Shown here: piece by piece, positions 1 through 7,653 of the stretch
How positions within the stretch are numbered: position 1 is the stretch's first letter
How the letters are laid out: every line of letters starts with the position of its first letter
Virus record (IMG/VR): IMGVR_UViG_3300033144_006345
Coordinates: 1-38,414 of that record
Strand: one strand, 5' to 3'
Length of the DNA: 38,414 nucleotides
From: a virus
Made by a program: the position numbers and the translations under genes
The notes under the pieces: model-generated
Seen by the model: only the letters and a program-made list of their open reading frames with translations
Told to the model about the DNA's origin: nothing
Database searches by the model: none

Positions 1-93
1 TATATAGAAGTTGAACTTTCTGTTCAAGCCTCAAGTGCAAGTGCAAGAGTAAATGCTAATAAATGTCAAATAATAGAACCGTCGTTTTACTAA
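1..93 (+). CDS. C-terminal 30 residues of an upstream protein (cut by window edge)
   Basis: An open frame enters from the left edge and stops at TAA 91-93, leaving 30 residues that end in IIEPSFY. The next gene starts 17 bases later, on the same strand and with its own ribosome binding site, so this looks like the tail of the preceding gene in the late operon. The visible part is rich in Ser, Ala and Val and contains no recognisable motif. The product cannot be named. In phages with this gene order the terminase or lysis genes would be expected nearby, but nothing here shows which. Confidence 0.5.
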   Translation, partial: YIEVELSVQASSASARVNANKCQIIEPSFY

Positions 94-109
94 CAGGAAA
101 GGAAATAAC

Positions 110-322
110 ATGCCAGACTGTCCAAAACATAGTGGAGTTATTGAAAGGTTAAATAGTCATGACAGGGAAATGGAATTGTTAAGAGAGGAACTTGAACGCT
201 TATCCAAGGTAATTGGAGAAGTTCGTGACTTACTATTACATCGTCCAACATGGTTTATCACGATTGTAATTACGATACTAACAAGTGCTGTTGTTGTCTT
301 ATTACCATTAGCTTTAAAGTAA
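110..322 (+). CDS. XhlA-like small membrane protein (putative lysis/holin-associated)
   Basis: This is a 70-residue protein. Residues 8-45 are a charged, probably coiled-coil segment, and residues 48-68 form one strongly hydrophobic helix next to the C-terminus. An N-terminal coiled coil followed by one C-terminal membrane anchor is the plan of XhlA-type haemolysin/holin-associated proteins in phage lysis cassettes. The start ATG at 110 follows AGGAAAGGAAATAAC. The next gene, a lipobox protein, starts 14 bases downstream, which fits a lysis or membrane cassette. No catalytic residues are expected or seen. The assignment rests on topology and context, not on a diagnostic motif. It could instead be another small inner-membrane phage protein. 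Confidence 0.5.
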   Translation: MPDCPKHSGVIERLNSHDREMELLREELERLSKVIGEVRDLLLHRPTWFITIVITILTSAVVVLLPLALK

Positions 323-335
323 AGGAGATTTAAGA

Positions 336-800
336 ATGAAAGATTTACTACATGTGTTTTTGAATAAGATTGATCATAATCGTTATACTTTTCTAGCGAT
401 TATCCTTGGTTTTGTTATCTTGTTTTACACAGTAGGATGCGTGCCGAAAACGAAAAGTCCCTTGACGGGTAAGGAGGTAACAACAGAGGAGCTAGTTGCC
501 GAAGTAAAGATTGAGGAGGTGGAATTAACAAAAGACCTTACAGAGATTGAAAAAGAAATAGAACTACTTCCTATCAAAACAGGTCCAGCTTTTGCTGATT
601 TAGAGAGGAAAAGAGCTATCATTACAAAGGCTCTTCAAGCTGCTTCTATTCTCTTAAACCAACACACCGGACCTTATGGTGATATTCTTATGTTTGGGTT
701 AGGTATTGCTGGATCAATCTTCGGAGGTGGTGTTAAGGTTGATAACATACGCAAGGATCATATAATTACGGGGTTAAAGGATGCCAAAAGTACTCCATGA
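336..800 (+). CDS. Putative phage lipoprotein/membrane protein
   Basis: This protein has 154 residues. Residues 18-34 are a hydrophobic segment ending in TVGC, which resembles a lipobox with Cys35 as the possible lipidated residue. A charged region rich in Glu and Lys (about 40-95) is probably helical. A second hydrophobic Gly/Ile-rich stretch (about 111-135) precedes a basic tail. A lipid anchor plus helix would suit an envelope protein such as an outer spanin, but the second hydrophobic stretch is not typical of spanins. The ribosome binding site is AAAGGAGATTTAAGA. The last 20 bases overlap the next small gene in another frame. The family is not recognised, and a lysis role is inferred only from the neighbouring XhlA-like gene. 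Confidence 0.5.
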   Translation: MKDLLHVFLNKIDHNRYTFLAIILGFVILFYTVGCVPKTKSPLTGKEVTTEELVAEVKIEEVELTKDLTEIEKEIELLPIKTGPAFADLERKRAIITKALQAASILLNQHTGPYGDILMFGLGIAGSIFGGGVKVDNIRKDHIITGLKDAKSTP

Positions 801-909
801 AAAACTGGAAAGACAGGCAAGGAAATTGAAGTTAAAGGGTAAACGGAAAGATGCTTATGTCTATGGGACATTAAAGAAGATTAAAAAGAAGAGGACTAAA
901 AAACGGTAA
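781..909 (+). CDS. Small basic protein ahead of the portal gene
   Basis: The product has 42 residues and is very rich in Lys and Arg, with a central KGKRKDAYVYGTLKK segment. Very small basic proteins containing a K-R-x-x-A-Y-x-Y-G-T segment are common just upstream of portal or terminase genes in phages; their role is unknown and nucleic-acid binding is plausible from the charge. The ATG at 781 lies inside the end of the preceding gene and follows TTAAAGG. The gene ends in a run of six A's followed by CGG TAA, exactly where the open frame of the portal begins one frame back, so the start of the portal has to be considered together with this gene. Confidence 0.65.
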   Translation: MPKVLHEKLERQARKLKLKGKRKDAYVYGTLKKIKKKRTKKR

Positions 910-983
910 GAAAGAAAGAATTAAAAGTATCTGAATGGGTAACTGAACTCGATAAGGGTCTTGAGTATCGTAGAAAATATGGT

Positions 984-2639
984 ATGGAGGACTATTGGGC
1001 TTCTTTAGAAGATATGTTCTTTTCCAAGTCGCCGGAGGGTGATGAAGGTCATATTATAGAGAAAGGGCCTAATATTATCTATTCAACAGGTGATTCCCTT
1101 ATATCAGCCTTATCCGTCCCATACCCTCGGATTACAGTTAAACCTTTACATTTAAAACATGTTGAGGGGGCAAGGGTCGTTGAAGCTATTGATAATTGGT
1201 TATTGACTGAATTAGATATACCAGCTCAAGTTGAAGATATGATAACACATTGTTATCTCTACTCACGTGCCATGATAAAGATTGGGTATGATAGTGAGTT
1301 TGGTTATGACCCGGATTTAGACTTCTCCGAGGGCCTCGGTGCGACCCTAAGTATGTTTAATAAAGGGGGTAATAGGATTGAATATAAGGGAACACGGCCC
1401 GGAATGCCTTGGGTGCAAAGTGTATTACCTCATGATATAATTGTTCCTTGGGGGACACGGTATTTAAAAGATGCCCCTTGGATTGCTCATCGGGTTGTTA
1501 GACATATCGATGATGTTAAGGGAGATAGGAAGTACTTGGGTTTAAGAGACCTAGAACCCACAGTATCAATGCAGGATTTCCTTAATTCCTATGAAACAGT
1601 TCAAAAACCTTATAGGGTTGGAGAAACGGTTGCAATGGCGACGGGAGAGGGGAAAGAAGCCTCATTTGTTGAAATATGGGAGATTAGGGATAAGAGAACA
1701 GGTAAAATATATGCTATTGCAACAGGACATGATAAGTTTTTAAGGCACGCAAATGATCCTTTGCAAATAGAAGGTTTACCCTTTACATCTCTTGGTTTTG
1801 TCCCTGTAACGAAAGCTTTTTGGACAACCCCAAGTGCTTATTACTTACGGTTTCATCAAGCAGAACTCGCAGATATTTCAATACAAGCGTCAAAACAAAG
1901 GAGACTTGCTGTTGTTAAGCTATTATATCAAGAGGGTGCGATTGACGATGATCAACTTGAGAATATTCTAAGTGACGAAGTTGGTCTAGGTGTTAAGGTT
2001 AATGCAGGTTTTGACTTACAAAAGGCAGTTGCAATGTTCGGGGCACATAATAACCTAAGTCTATATCAGGATGCTGAATCAGTTAGACGTAATGCAAGGG
2101 AGATAATGGGCTTTTCAAGGAATCAAGCAGGAGAGTTTGAGGCATCAGGTAGACGGACAGCAACCGAAGCAATGACTGTTGAACGTTCAGCGATGAGACG
2201 GGTAGGTAGGAAGTTCATTGCTCTTCGTCGAATGTATATTGAGATGTTTAGAAAGATAAATCAAATCATCTTTAAATACTGGACAGGAGATAGGGTTATT
2301 CCTATTGTTGGAGAAGATGGTGCGCAACAATGGGTTTCCTATACTGCGCAGGATATTATTGGAGAATATTCTTATGAAATATCATTCTCTGATGAACAAC
2401 CTCCTACACAAGGGAGTAGGAAACAAGAAGCTATGATGCTATATCAAATGTTATCTCAAGACCCCACTGTTGATCAGATGAAGTTAAGGGGATATTTAGC
2501 TCAAGCTTTGGGTTCAAAGGATATTGGGAGTTTATTTACAGGAGGGCAAAATGCCAATCTACGAGTACCGATGCAAGAGATGCAACAAGGTGGTGGAAAA
2601 GTTCCACAGAGTAGTTCCGGTGAAGCCGGTGGAGGTTAA
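984..2639 (+). CDS. Portal protein (head-tail connector)
   Basis: The ATG start gives 551 residues, about the size of podovirus portals such as T7 gp8. Portal rings form the DNA entry vertex and the tail attachment site. Support comes from position (before zinc ribbon, scaffold and capsid), length, an N-terminal region rich in aromatic and acidic residues, repeated aromatic/proline positions through the central domain, and a low-complexity Gln/Gly/Ser C-terminus as in many portals. The start is doubtful. ATG 984 has no Shine-Dalgarno sequence, and the frame stays open back to position 900 with a plausible sequence (ELKVSEWVTELDKG) but no ATG, GTG or TTG codon. The last 89 bases overlap the zinc-ribbon gene in another frame. 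Confidence 0.8.
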   Translation: MEDYWASLEDMFFSKSPEGDEGHIIEKGPNIIYSTGDSLISALSVPYPRITVKPLHLKHVEGARVVEAIDNWLLTELDIPAQVEDMITHCYLYSRAMIKIGYDSEFGYDPDLDFSEGLGATLSMFNKGGNRIEYKGTRPGMPWVQSVLPHDIIVPWGTRYLKDAPWIAHRVVRHIDDVKGDRKYLGLRDLEPTVSMQDFLNSYETVQKPYRVGETVAMATGEGKEASFVEIWEIRDKRTGKIYAIATGHDKFLRHANDPLQIEGLPFTSLGFVPVTKAFWTTPSAYYLRFHQAELADISIQASKQRRLAVVKLLYQEGAIDDDQLENILSDEVGLGVKVNAGFDLQKAVAMFGAHNNLSLYQDAESVRRNAREIMGFSRNQAGEFEASGRRTATEAMTVERSAMRRVGRKFIALRRMYIEMFRKINQIIFKYWTGDRVIPIVGEDGAQQWVSYTAQDIIGEYSYEISFSDEQPPTQGSRKQEAMMLYQMLSQDPTVDQMKLRGYLAQALGSKDIGSLFTGGQNANLRVPMQEMQQGGGKVPQSSSGEAGGG

Positions 2640-2817
2640 GTGTCCTCGGTGTGAAGGCGAAATGTGCAGGATGTACTCAACATTTCATGATAATACATGG
2701 AAACCTGTTACACTTAACCATATAGATGTCGAACACGGACAACCTAAGACGTTTGAAACTCGAAAGAGTTTAAAGGATTATTGTAATAAGCATGGTTTAC
2801 ATAGCGGAGCATTGTAA
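2551..2817 (+). CDS. FmdB-type zinc-ribbon protein
   Basis: The 88-residue product starts MPIYEYRCKRC, the hallmark of FmdB-type zinc ribbons. A second pair, CPRC, follows after about 20 residues. The two CxxC knuckles (Cys8/11 and Cys33/36) would bind one zinc ion. FmdB-like ribbons recur in phage head gene clusters, but their function there is not established. The start at 2551 is fixed by GGAGGGCAAA directly before it and by the family's usual N-terminus. An in-frame upstream codon at 2524 is less likely. The first 89 bases are read in a different frame within the C-terminus of the portal gene, so two proteins share that DNA. Confidence 0.75.
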   Translation: MPIYEYRCKRCNKVVEKFHRVVPVKPVEVKCPRCEGEMCRMYSTFHDNTWKPVTLNHIDVEHGQPKTFETRKSLKDYCNKHGLHSGAL

Positions 2818-2818
2818 A

Positions 2819-3043
2819 ATGAAAAAGATAATTTTAACTTTAAAAGATGGTCAATGGGATGTTGACCTTGAGACTGCGTTAAATGATCCTATAAATAGAA
2901 GGGAGTTTAATATAGCAGTTCGAGCATTACGTGTTAAGTATGGTGTTTATATTAGGACACTTAGGTTAAAGCCTAAGGATGATGTTAATAAGAGAAAAGA
3001 AAAGGTTGATATAAAGAAGGAGAAGTCAGATGGAAAGTCGTAA
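2819..3043 (+). CDS. Small charged protein before scaffold, unknown
   Basis: The product has 74 residues when started at ATG 2819, one base after the zinc-ribbon stop. The earlier in-frame ATG at 2792 would lie within that gene and lacks a good ribosome binding site. Residues 1-50 look folded (alternating hydrophobic residues, VRALRVKYGVYIRTLRL), and the last 25 residues are almost entirely Lys, Glu, Asp and Arg. The 3' end overlaps the scaffold start by 14 bases, implying coupled translation. No family is recognised. Its place between portal and scaffold suggests a role in head assembly, which is inference only. Confidence 0.6.
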   Translation: MKKIILTLKDGQWDVDLETALNDPINRREFNIAVRALRVKYGVYIRTLRLKPKDDVNKRKEKVDIKKEKSDGKS

Positions 3044-3812
3044 TTTAGACGATTTGGATAGCTTTAAGAGTATTGCTGATGATGTGAAGAAAGACGTTAT
3101 GCAGGATGATAAGGATGATAAGGATGAAAATGGAACTTTAAAAGACATGGCAGAAGCCAATTTGGAAAAAAGGTTTTCCCAACAGGATGACAAGATTAAC
3201 CGAGTTGAAGCATTAAATCAACTAATGCGTGATCCTGATATTCAAAAGGTTCTTGAGGCAAAGCGGAAGGGAAATGAGATTGTGATTTCTTCTAAAGAGA
3301 AGGATAACGAAGATGGCCTTTTCGAATTACCATCTTTCAAGGATGATGAGGGGAAGGATAAAAGTCTTGAGGATTTATCCAATAAAGAATTACTTGAACT
3401 TGCAACAGGGAATGTTACAAAGACAATTAGTGACTTATTGGATAAGAAATTAAAGGGTGTTAAGGGAGACATATCTGGTGTTCAGAAGTTTGTACAACAG
3501 ACCGAAACGGAGAGAATACAAAGGGAAGTCGTAGATGTACGAAAGGCTGCTCCAGATTTCGATAAATATAAGGAACAGATAGTTGAATTAAATAGACAAA
3601 ACCCTGGCTTAACTGTTGAAGAACTTTACCTTCTTGCGAAAAGACGTGTGGAAGGTAAGAAAAAACAGGATAATACAGATACGGAAAAACCAACAGGTCA
3701 GACGTCAACAAAGGGTTTGTTTGATGATGATAAAACAGAGTATCTTGGCAAACAAGGAATGGATGCATTGTTAGAGAAAGCCCTTGAGGGTCAAGATTTT
3801 AACACAGGATAA
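3030..3812 (+). CDS. Probable capsid scaffolding protein
   Basis: This 260-residue protein is highly charged and acidic in its first half, with runs of Asp and Lys near residues 12-45, long predicted helices and almost no Cys or Trp. Scaffolding proteins that guide procapsid assembly are typically acidic, helical, about this long, and sit directly upstream of the major capsid gene, exactly as here (12-base gap). The ribosome binding site AAGGAG precedes ATG 3030 inside the end of the previous gene. No protease motif is visible, so it seems to be a simple scaffold rather than a fused protease-scaffold. The call rests on position and composition, because scaffolds share little sequence. Confidence 0.7.
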   Translation: MESRNLDDLDSFKSIADDVKKDVMQDDKDDKDENGTLKDMAEANLEKRFSQQDDKINRVEALNQLMRDPDIQKVLEAKRKGNEIVISSKEKDNEDGLFELPSFKDDEGKDKSLEDLSNKELLELATGNVTKTISDLLDKKLKGVKGDISGVQKFVQQTETERIQREVVDVRKAAPDFDKYKEQIVELNRQNPGLTVEELYLLAKRRVEGKKKQDNTDTEKPTGQTSTKGLFDDDKTEYLGKQGMDALLEKALEGQDFNTG

Positions 3813-3823
3813 AGGAGATAAAA

Positions 3824-4825
3824 ATGGCAGTTCCGAGTTTAACACGGACAATCGATGATGCCTTTACCCATACCTGGTTTGAGATCAGGAAAAAAGCTAT
3901 TGACAATATCTTAAGTGCGACACCTATTGTTGCTGCACTTCGAGAGATGGGTTGTTTTAAAACCCAAGTCGGTGGTGAGTTTATTACGAGAACAGTCTCA
4001 TACGGGGAAAAGACAGCAGAGGATGTGACGAAAACGTCTACCCTCCCGTCAGGGGAGGATGACATTGAAACAATGGCTCGTTATACGTGGAAGTATCTTG
4101 CTGTTCATGTACAACGATCTATTATGGACGATCAGAAGAATAATGGTCCTAATAAGATTAAAAGTCTTGTTACGACTAAGTTGAATGCGGCCCGGAATGC
4201 TCTTAAACAGAAAACGGAAGGGAGCATGACGAATACGGAGAGTATACTTGAGACGTCAAATGCAGTCGGTGGGCTTATGAATATTGTGCCTGATAACGCA
4301 GGAGAAGCTCCAGCGACTACGTATGCGTCTACAGGTACTAGTACTCTAGGTAAGATTGATAAGAATAACGCTTGGTGGAGGCATCAGGTTAAAGCGGGAA
4401 TAGCTCCAATGGAAGTTAATCTAATCACAAGTATGAACAACATCTACAATACTTGTTCGGGTAACTTTGCTGATGAGGTTCCGAAACTTATCATCACAAC
4501 ACAAGCCATACATGAACTGTACGCAGAGTTTGTCCAGGATAAGGTCCAGATTGTTAAGGATGCTTCTACAAAGTTGGCCGACTTGGGGTTCGATGTGTTA
4601 AGGTTTAGAGGAAAACCTCTTATCTGGTCTAGTGATATCACCGCTGGGTATATGAAGTTTCTGAACACTGACTACATCGATGTTGTATACGACCCACAAC
4701 TGTGGTTTGAAATGACTGAATGGAAGCCGATTTATAATCAGCCGACGAGAATTGCACATATTATGTGCGCTCTTGAAACTGCTTGTAGTTCGCTTCGTCG
4801 TCAGGGTAGTTTGTACCTTACATAA
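3824..4825 (+). CDS. Major capsid protein
   Basis: The product has 333 residues and is the main head subunit candidate. The gene follows the scaffold, has a strong AAAGGAGATAAAA binding site, and is followed by a short hairpin and then a decoration-like gene, as is usual for highly expressed capsid genes. The N-terminus (residues 5-35) is helical. The body alternates beta-prone and Gly/Thr-rich segments, including a stretch with FADEVPKLIITTQAIHELY that resembles the peripheral-domain segments of HK97-fold capsids in which proteins test a stored target (IITT). No prohead cleavage site can be read with confidence. The HK97 fold is assumed from phage type; the capsid call rests on length and gene order. 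Confidence 0.8.
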   Translation: MAVPSLTRTIDDAFTHTWFEIRKKAIDNILSATPIVAALREMGCFKTQVGGEFITRTVSYGEKTAEDVTKTSTLPSGEDDIETMARYTWKYLAVHVQRSIMDDQKNNGPNKIKSLVTTKLNAARNALKQKTEGSMTNTESILETSNAVGGLMNIVPDNAGEAPATTYASTGTSTLGKIDKNNAWWRHQVKAGIAPMEVNLITSMNNIYNTCSGNFADEVPKLIITTQAIHELYAEFVQDKVQIVKDASTKLADLGFDVLRFRGKPLIWSSDITAGYMKFLNTDYIDVVYDPQLWFEMTEWKPIYNQPTRIAHIMCALETACSSLRRQGSLYLT

Positions 4826-4834
4826 GTTATACAG

Positions 4835-4849
4835 ATGTCATAATGACAT
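4835..4849 (+). terminator. Short hairpin after the capsid gene (weak terminator or processing site)
   Basis: ATGTCA (4835-4840) and TGACAT (4844-4849) form a perfect 6-bp inverted repeat with a 3-base loop, about ten bases after the capsid stop. Only TTGTTAGG follows, so there is no real U tract. It could attenuate transcription, stabilise the 3' end of the capsid message or be cut by RNase III. Efficient termination is unlikely. Confidence 0.35.
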
Positions 4850-4871
4850 TGTTAGGAAAAGGAGATAGAAA

Positions 4872-5405
4872 ATGGCTACTAATTCGGGACTTAAAAGTCT
4901 CTTTGTGACTGATTTAACCGATACTAGGACGGCTGCTCAAGGGGACGTCGAGGGTGTGGGTTCTATTAGGTTTGACAATGATGGGAAGGTTTATCGGTGG
5001 GTGAAGAATAATGAGGCTTATGCTCTCGCTGTTGGTGTCCCTGTTGTCCATGAGTGGGCTGATACTACCACGGCGTTGCAGAAGGTCTCCGTGGCTCTCA
5101 CAGCAAACCTAGGTTTCTTAGCTGGTGTTTGTATTTCAGCTATTCCTACATTAGGATTTGGCTGGATTCAAATCCAAGGCTATAATGCGGCTTGTTATGT
5201 CTCTGGTGAGACAGAAACAACAACGTATGCTGCAGGTTATTATTTGAAAGCTGTAAACGCTACGGGTACTGCGATGTCAACAGCATATATGACTAATGAT
5301 GCAGCTACACAGCCTTCATATAAGCGGAACATCCAAATGCAAGCAGTCTTGTCCACTGGAACAGTTAGTACAGCTCGGCCTGTTAGGATAAACTGTTTCG
5401 ACTGA
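4872..5405 (+). CDS. Probable head decoration protein
   Basis: The product has 177 residues rich in Ala, Thr, Gly and Val with regular beta-strand alternation and few charged residues in the second half. The region GWIQIQGYNAACYVSG and the following Thr/Ala-rich strands resemble small capsid-stabilising or decoration proteins. It lies directly downstream of the major capsid gene with a strong AAAAGGAGATAGAAA binding site, the usual place for a decoration protein. There is no signal peptide or membrane segment. A minor head protein or head fibre base would be the alternative. No sequence family is recognised with certainty. Confidence 0.55.
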   Translation: MATNSGLKSLFVTDLTDTRTAAQGDVEGVGSIRFDNDGKVYRWVKNNEAYALAVGVPVVHEWADTTTALQKVSVALTANLGFLAGVCISAIPTLGFGWIQIQGYNAACYVSGETETTTYAAGYYLKAVNATGTAMSTAYMTNDAATQPSYKRNIQMQAVLSTGTVSTARPVRINCFD

Positions 5406-5430
5406 TTTAATTTAATTTAGGGAGAATAAA

Positions 5431-6132
5431 ATGTTAAGAATAGGATTGGGAATACCTTTTATTGACTCAATACCAGGAGAGGCCTTTGATTCTTTTCTGA
5501 ATGTTGCTTATGAAATAGGTAGAGTTGCTGACATCGTAATTATTACTCCAAATGGAATAATGCCGCACGATAATGCTCGTATTGCTGTTGCAGAGGTAGC
5601 AACGAAGAAGCAGTGCGACCTTTTAATGTTCGTAGATGCTGATACAGTTATTCCAGCAGGAGCGTTTTTAAGGTTGTTTCGCACGATGGTAAGAGAGAAA
5701 CCTGCTGTTGTAAGTGGCTATTACATAAGGCGAGGGTATCCTTGGACCTCGGTGTGGGCTAGTAAAGTTCCTGATCCTATTCTTGACATATCACCTCTTG
5801 TAGCTAATGTAGATGCTAAGACAGGTATCCATGTTATTAAATATACTGGTTTGGGCTGTGCTTTAATTGATTGGGTTTGGGTGCAGAAGAATCTATTAAA
5901 GCCCTATTTTCAGCATACCAAGAATGAGGTGCAGGGAGGGACAATCATAACAGATGATGTTACTTTCTATAAACAAATAGATGAAAGGCATGGTATTGTC
6001 TTAGGTGATGCTGATATAAGATGTGGTCATGTAGGACCAAGACAAGTTTACTGGGATAAGGATGCTACTAAACTTAGGGCTGAGGTTATAGAAAACGAAT
6101 TTTACTCGAAAAAGGAGAAAGAAAATGGATAA
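5431..6132 (+). CDS. Glycosyltransferase family 2-like (GT-A fold)
   Basis: This 233-residue protein has a Rossmann-like start (MLRIGLGIPFIDSI), an N-x-A-R/A helix (HDNARIAVAEVA), and the segment LLMFVDADTVIPAGAF. The DAD in that segment is the metal- and sugar-nucleotide-binding DxD motif of GT-A enzymes. A later TDDVTFYKQ could supply the acidic residue and a conserved His follows (CGHVG). Such enzymes transfer sugars from nucleotide donors. Here the acceptor is unknown; virion proteins or host surface glycans are possibilities. The gene is embedded between capsid and tail genes and overlaps the next gene by 8 bases, so it is probably expressed late. The neighbouring methyltransferase-like gene suggests the two act together. 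Confidence 0.7.
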   Translation: MLRIGLGIPFIDSIPGEAFDSFLNVAYEIGRVADIVIITPNGIMPHDNARIAVAEVATKKQCDLLMFVDADTVIPAGAFLRLFRTMVREKPAVVSGYYIRRGYPWTSVWASKVPDPILDISPLVANVDAKTGIHVIKYTGLGCALIDWVWVQKNLLKPYFQHTKNEVQGGTIITDDVTFYKQIDERHGIVLGDADIRCGHVGPRQVYWDKDATKLRAEVIENEFYSKKEKENG

Positions 6133-6664
6133 GTCTCAATACTGGATTTATGGAAGTCACTTACCTGCTTTGACGACTGCGATTTTTAAGACAGAAGGTA
6201 GGATACTTGAAATTGGAACGGGACATGCATCTACCCCGCTTTTTCATGAACTCACGAACGCAACTAAAAGATATGTCTTGAGCTTGGAAAGAAACGAAAA
6301 ATATTTATTAAATGCTGCCGTTCTGATAAAAGAGAATCATCAAATTAGACATTATCTAAGTGTTGAGCAAATCCTTCCTGTTATAAAAGATGGTGAAAGA
6401 TGGTCTATTGTCTTTGTAGACTGTGATGATTTTGAACTTGAGTTTGATAAGAAGGGACAGTGTCTTTATAAAGATAGAGTGCGTTTTATAGGTGCTTTAC
6501 GGACAATTACTGACATCATCGTTCTACATGATGTTGAAACACCTAACTTAGCTCCTTTAGTAAAGAAGTTTAAGTATAAGAAGATTTTTAAGTTTGAGGG
6601 TGTACCGGATACTGCTCTTCTAAGTGATACGATAGATTTTTCAGATAAAGAAAAGGAGAAATAA
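6125..6664 (+). CDS. Class I SAM-dependent methyltransferase-like protein
   Basis: The 179-residue product contains the Rossmann signature LEIGTGHAST (motif I, SAM binding) near residue 28. An acidic strand end, LSLERNEKY, suits motif II, WSIVFVDCDD suits motif IV, and DIIVLHDVE follows. These match class I methyltransferases of the group often paired with glycosyltransferases. The acceptor cannot be predicted; a sugar or a virion protein is possible because the gene overlaps the glycosyltransferase by 8 bases. The start ATG 6125 follows AAAAGGAGAAAGAAA. It is shorter than stand-alone DNA methyltransferases and lacks a target recognition domain, so a role in DNA methylation is unlikely. Confidence 0.65.
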   Translation: MDKSQYWIYGSHLPALTTAIFKTEGRILEIGTGHASTPLFHELTNATKRYVLSLERNEKYLLNAAVLIKENHQIRHYLSVEQILPVIKDGERWSIVFVDCDDFELEFDKKGQCLYKDRVRFIGALRTITDIIVLHDVETPNLAPLVKKFKYKKIFKFEGVPDTALLSDTIDFSDKEKEK

Positions 6665-6666
6665 AA

Positions 6667-6969
6667 ATGGCTGAGAATACTTTAACGTATGGGGATCGTA
6701 AAGCAATTTGGAGAACGATGTTAAAGAAACTCCAGCTTGTTACAGCGACAGCAGAGACCGAGCAAACGGATAGGGTTGTGGAAAAAGACTTCTTAATGAA
6801 ACTTTGTAGTAATACTGATGCTCCAACTAATGATGAAGAGATTGCTAACAACGTAGGTGATCTTTGTTGGGTGGGAACAGCGGCGGGTGTTGGGGATATT
6901 TACATGGCCTCTGCTGTCTGTCATAATGTAGGATCGCTTACGACTACCTGGACAAAGGTTGTTGACTAA
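6667..6969 (+). CDS. Small structural-operon protein, unknown
   Basis: The product has 100 residues. The first half is helical and charged (GDRKAIWRTMLKKLQL). The second half is Gly/Ala/Val-rich and beta-like, with two Cys and the ending TTTWTKVVD. The ending W-T-K-V resembles the C-terminal strands of small phage head or tail completion proteins. The ribosome binding site AAAGGAGAAATAAAA overlaps the end of the methyltransferase-like gene, and the stop lies 11 bases before the adaptor gene. The family is not recognised. A small virion or head-completion protein is the most likely role from its position. Confidence 0.55.
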   Translation: MAENTLTYGDRKAIWRTMLKKLQLVTATAETEQTDRVVEKDFLMKLCSNTDAPTNDEEIANNVGDLCWVGTAAGVGDIYMASAVCHNVGSLTTTWTKVVD

Positions 6970-6980
6970 GGAGTTTTTAA

Positions 6981-7379
6981 ATGTCCAGAACACGTTTACA
7001 ATTAGTCTCTGCTGTACAAGATATATTAGGGCGAATCGATAAGGATGATGTTATCTTATTAGGTTTAGATATTGCCTTGGAGGATATAAAGGATCGTCAT
7101 GTTTGGAACGACCTTGCCTTGCAGGATACAAGTATTATCGAGGATGATGGAAGCGTAACGTTACCAACAAACTTCGATAAACTAATTGAGGCCCGGCTAA
7201 TTGATGGGACATCATCTTATCCGATTACAATAAGATCAAGTGAGTTTGTTAGAACAAATTATCCTAATCCATCAGAGGATAGTACAGGGACACCTTACCT
7301 TGGGTTTGTCGAGGGGGGGTCTCTTTATTTTATCCCTTATTCAAATGATAGTTATTCTATCTATATGACATATAACTGA
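6981..7379 (+). CDS. Head-tail adaptor/tail tubular protein A-like, N-terminal part (frame breaks)
   Basis: This open frame has 132 residues and starts SRTRLQLVSAVQDILGRID, a helix pair typical of head-tail adaptors of the T7 gp11 type that bind the portal ring. The beta-rich part, with LPTNFDKLIEARLIDG and YFIPYSNDSYSIYMTYN, fits the same family's middle domain. It stops abruptly at TGA 7377-7379, while the logical continuation is open in the +1 frame from 7369. The combined length of about 220 residues is normal for such an adaptor; 132 is too short. The ribosome binding site is AAGGAGTTTTTAA. See the next entry for the remainder. Confidence 0.6.
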   Translation: MSRTRLQLVSAVQDILGRIDKDDVILLGLDIALEDIKDRHVWNDLALQDTSIIEDDGSVTLPTNFDKLIEARLIDGTSSYPITIRSSEFVRTNYPNPSEDSTGTPYLGFVEGGSLYFIPYSNDSYSIYMTYN

Positions 7380-7653
7380 TACTGTTAGAGTGTTTGAGGA
7401 TGGGGATGACGACACGACATGTCCTATAAATGGTGTGGATAGATGTTTAATCTATTATGCCTCAATGTATGCCCTTGATTCTGTTGAGTTATTTGATTCA
7501 GCAAGGGTATATGAGAAGAAGTATGAAATAAGTTTAATGGGGGCAATAAGATCAGATAGGAAGAATCCTGCTAGGAAGTTTAAACCAAGGTCTGATTATA
7601 GTGTAGATAATAGGTCTATATATAATCCATTTAAGGGGTTACAACATGGCTAA
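7369..7653 (+). CDS. Head-tail adaptor, C-terminal part in the +1 frame
   Basis: This frame is open from 7369 and encodes about 94 residues, including VFEDGDDDTTCPINGVDRC and a helical segment with LIYYASMYALDSVELFDSARVY, then a basic end. The pattern of an acidic loop, then Cys-Pro, then a long helix matches the second half of podovirus adaptors. Its only possible own start is GTG 7390, with no ribosome binding site, so independent translation is unlikely. The junction with the upstream frame must lie in 7369-7376 and needs a +1 shift. Either a real programmed shift, a mutation, or a one-base sequencing error explains the break. The 3' end overlaps the next gene by 8 bases. Confidence 0.55.
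   Translation, partial: HITDTVRVFEDGDDDTTCPINGVDRCLIYYASMYALDSVELFDSARVYEKKYEISLMGAIRSDRKNPARKFKPRSDYSVDNRSIYNPFKGLQHG

Noticed and set aside
984-2639. Large terminase subunit in this window
   Set aside because: No Walker A/DExx ATPase plus nuclease protein is present; the 551-residue protein has portal, not terminase, character. The terminase must lie outside.
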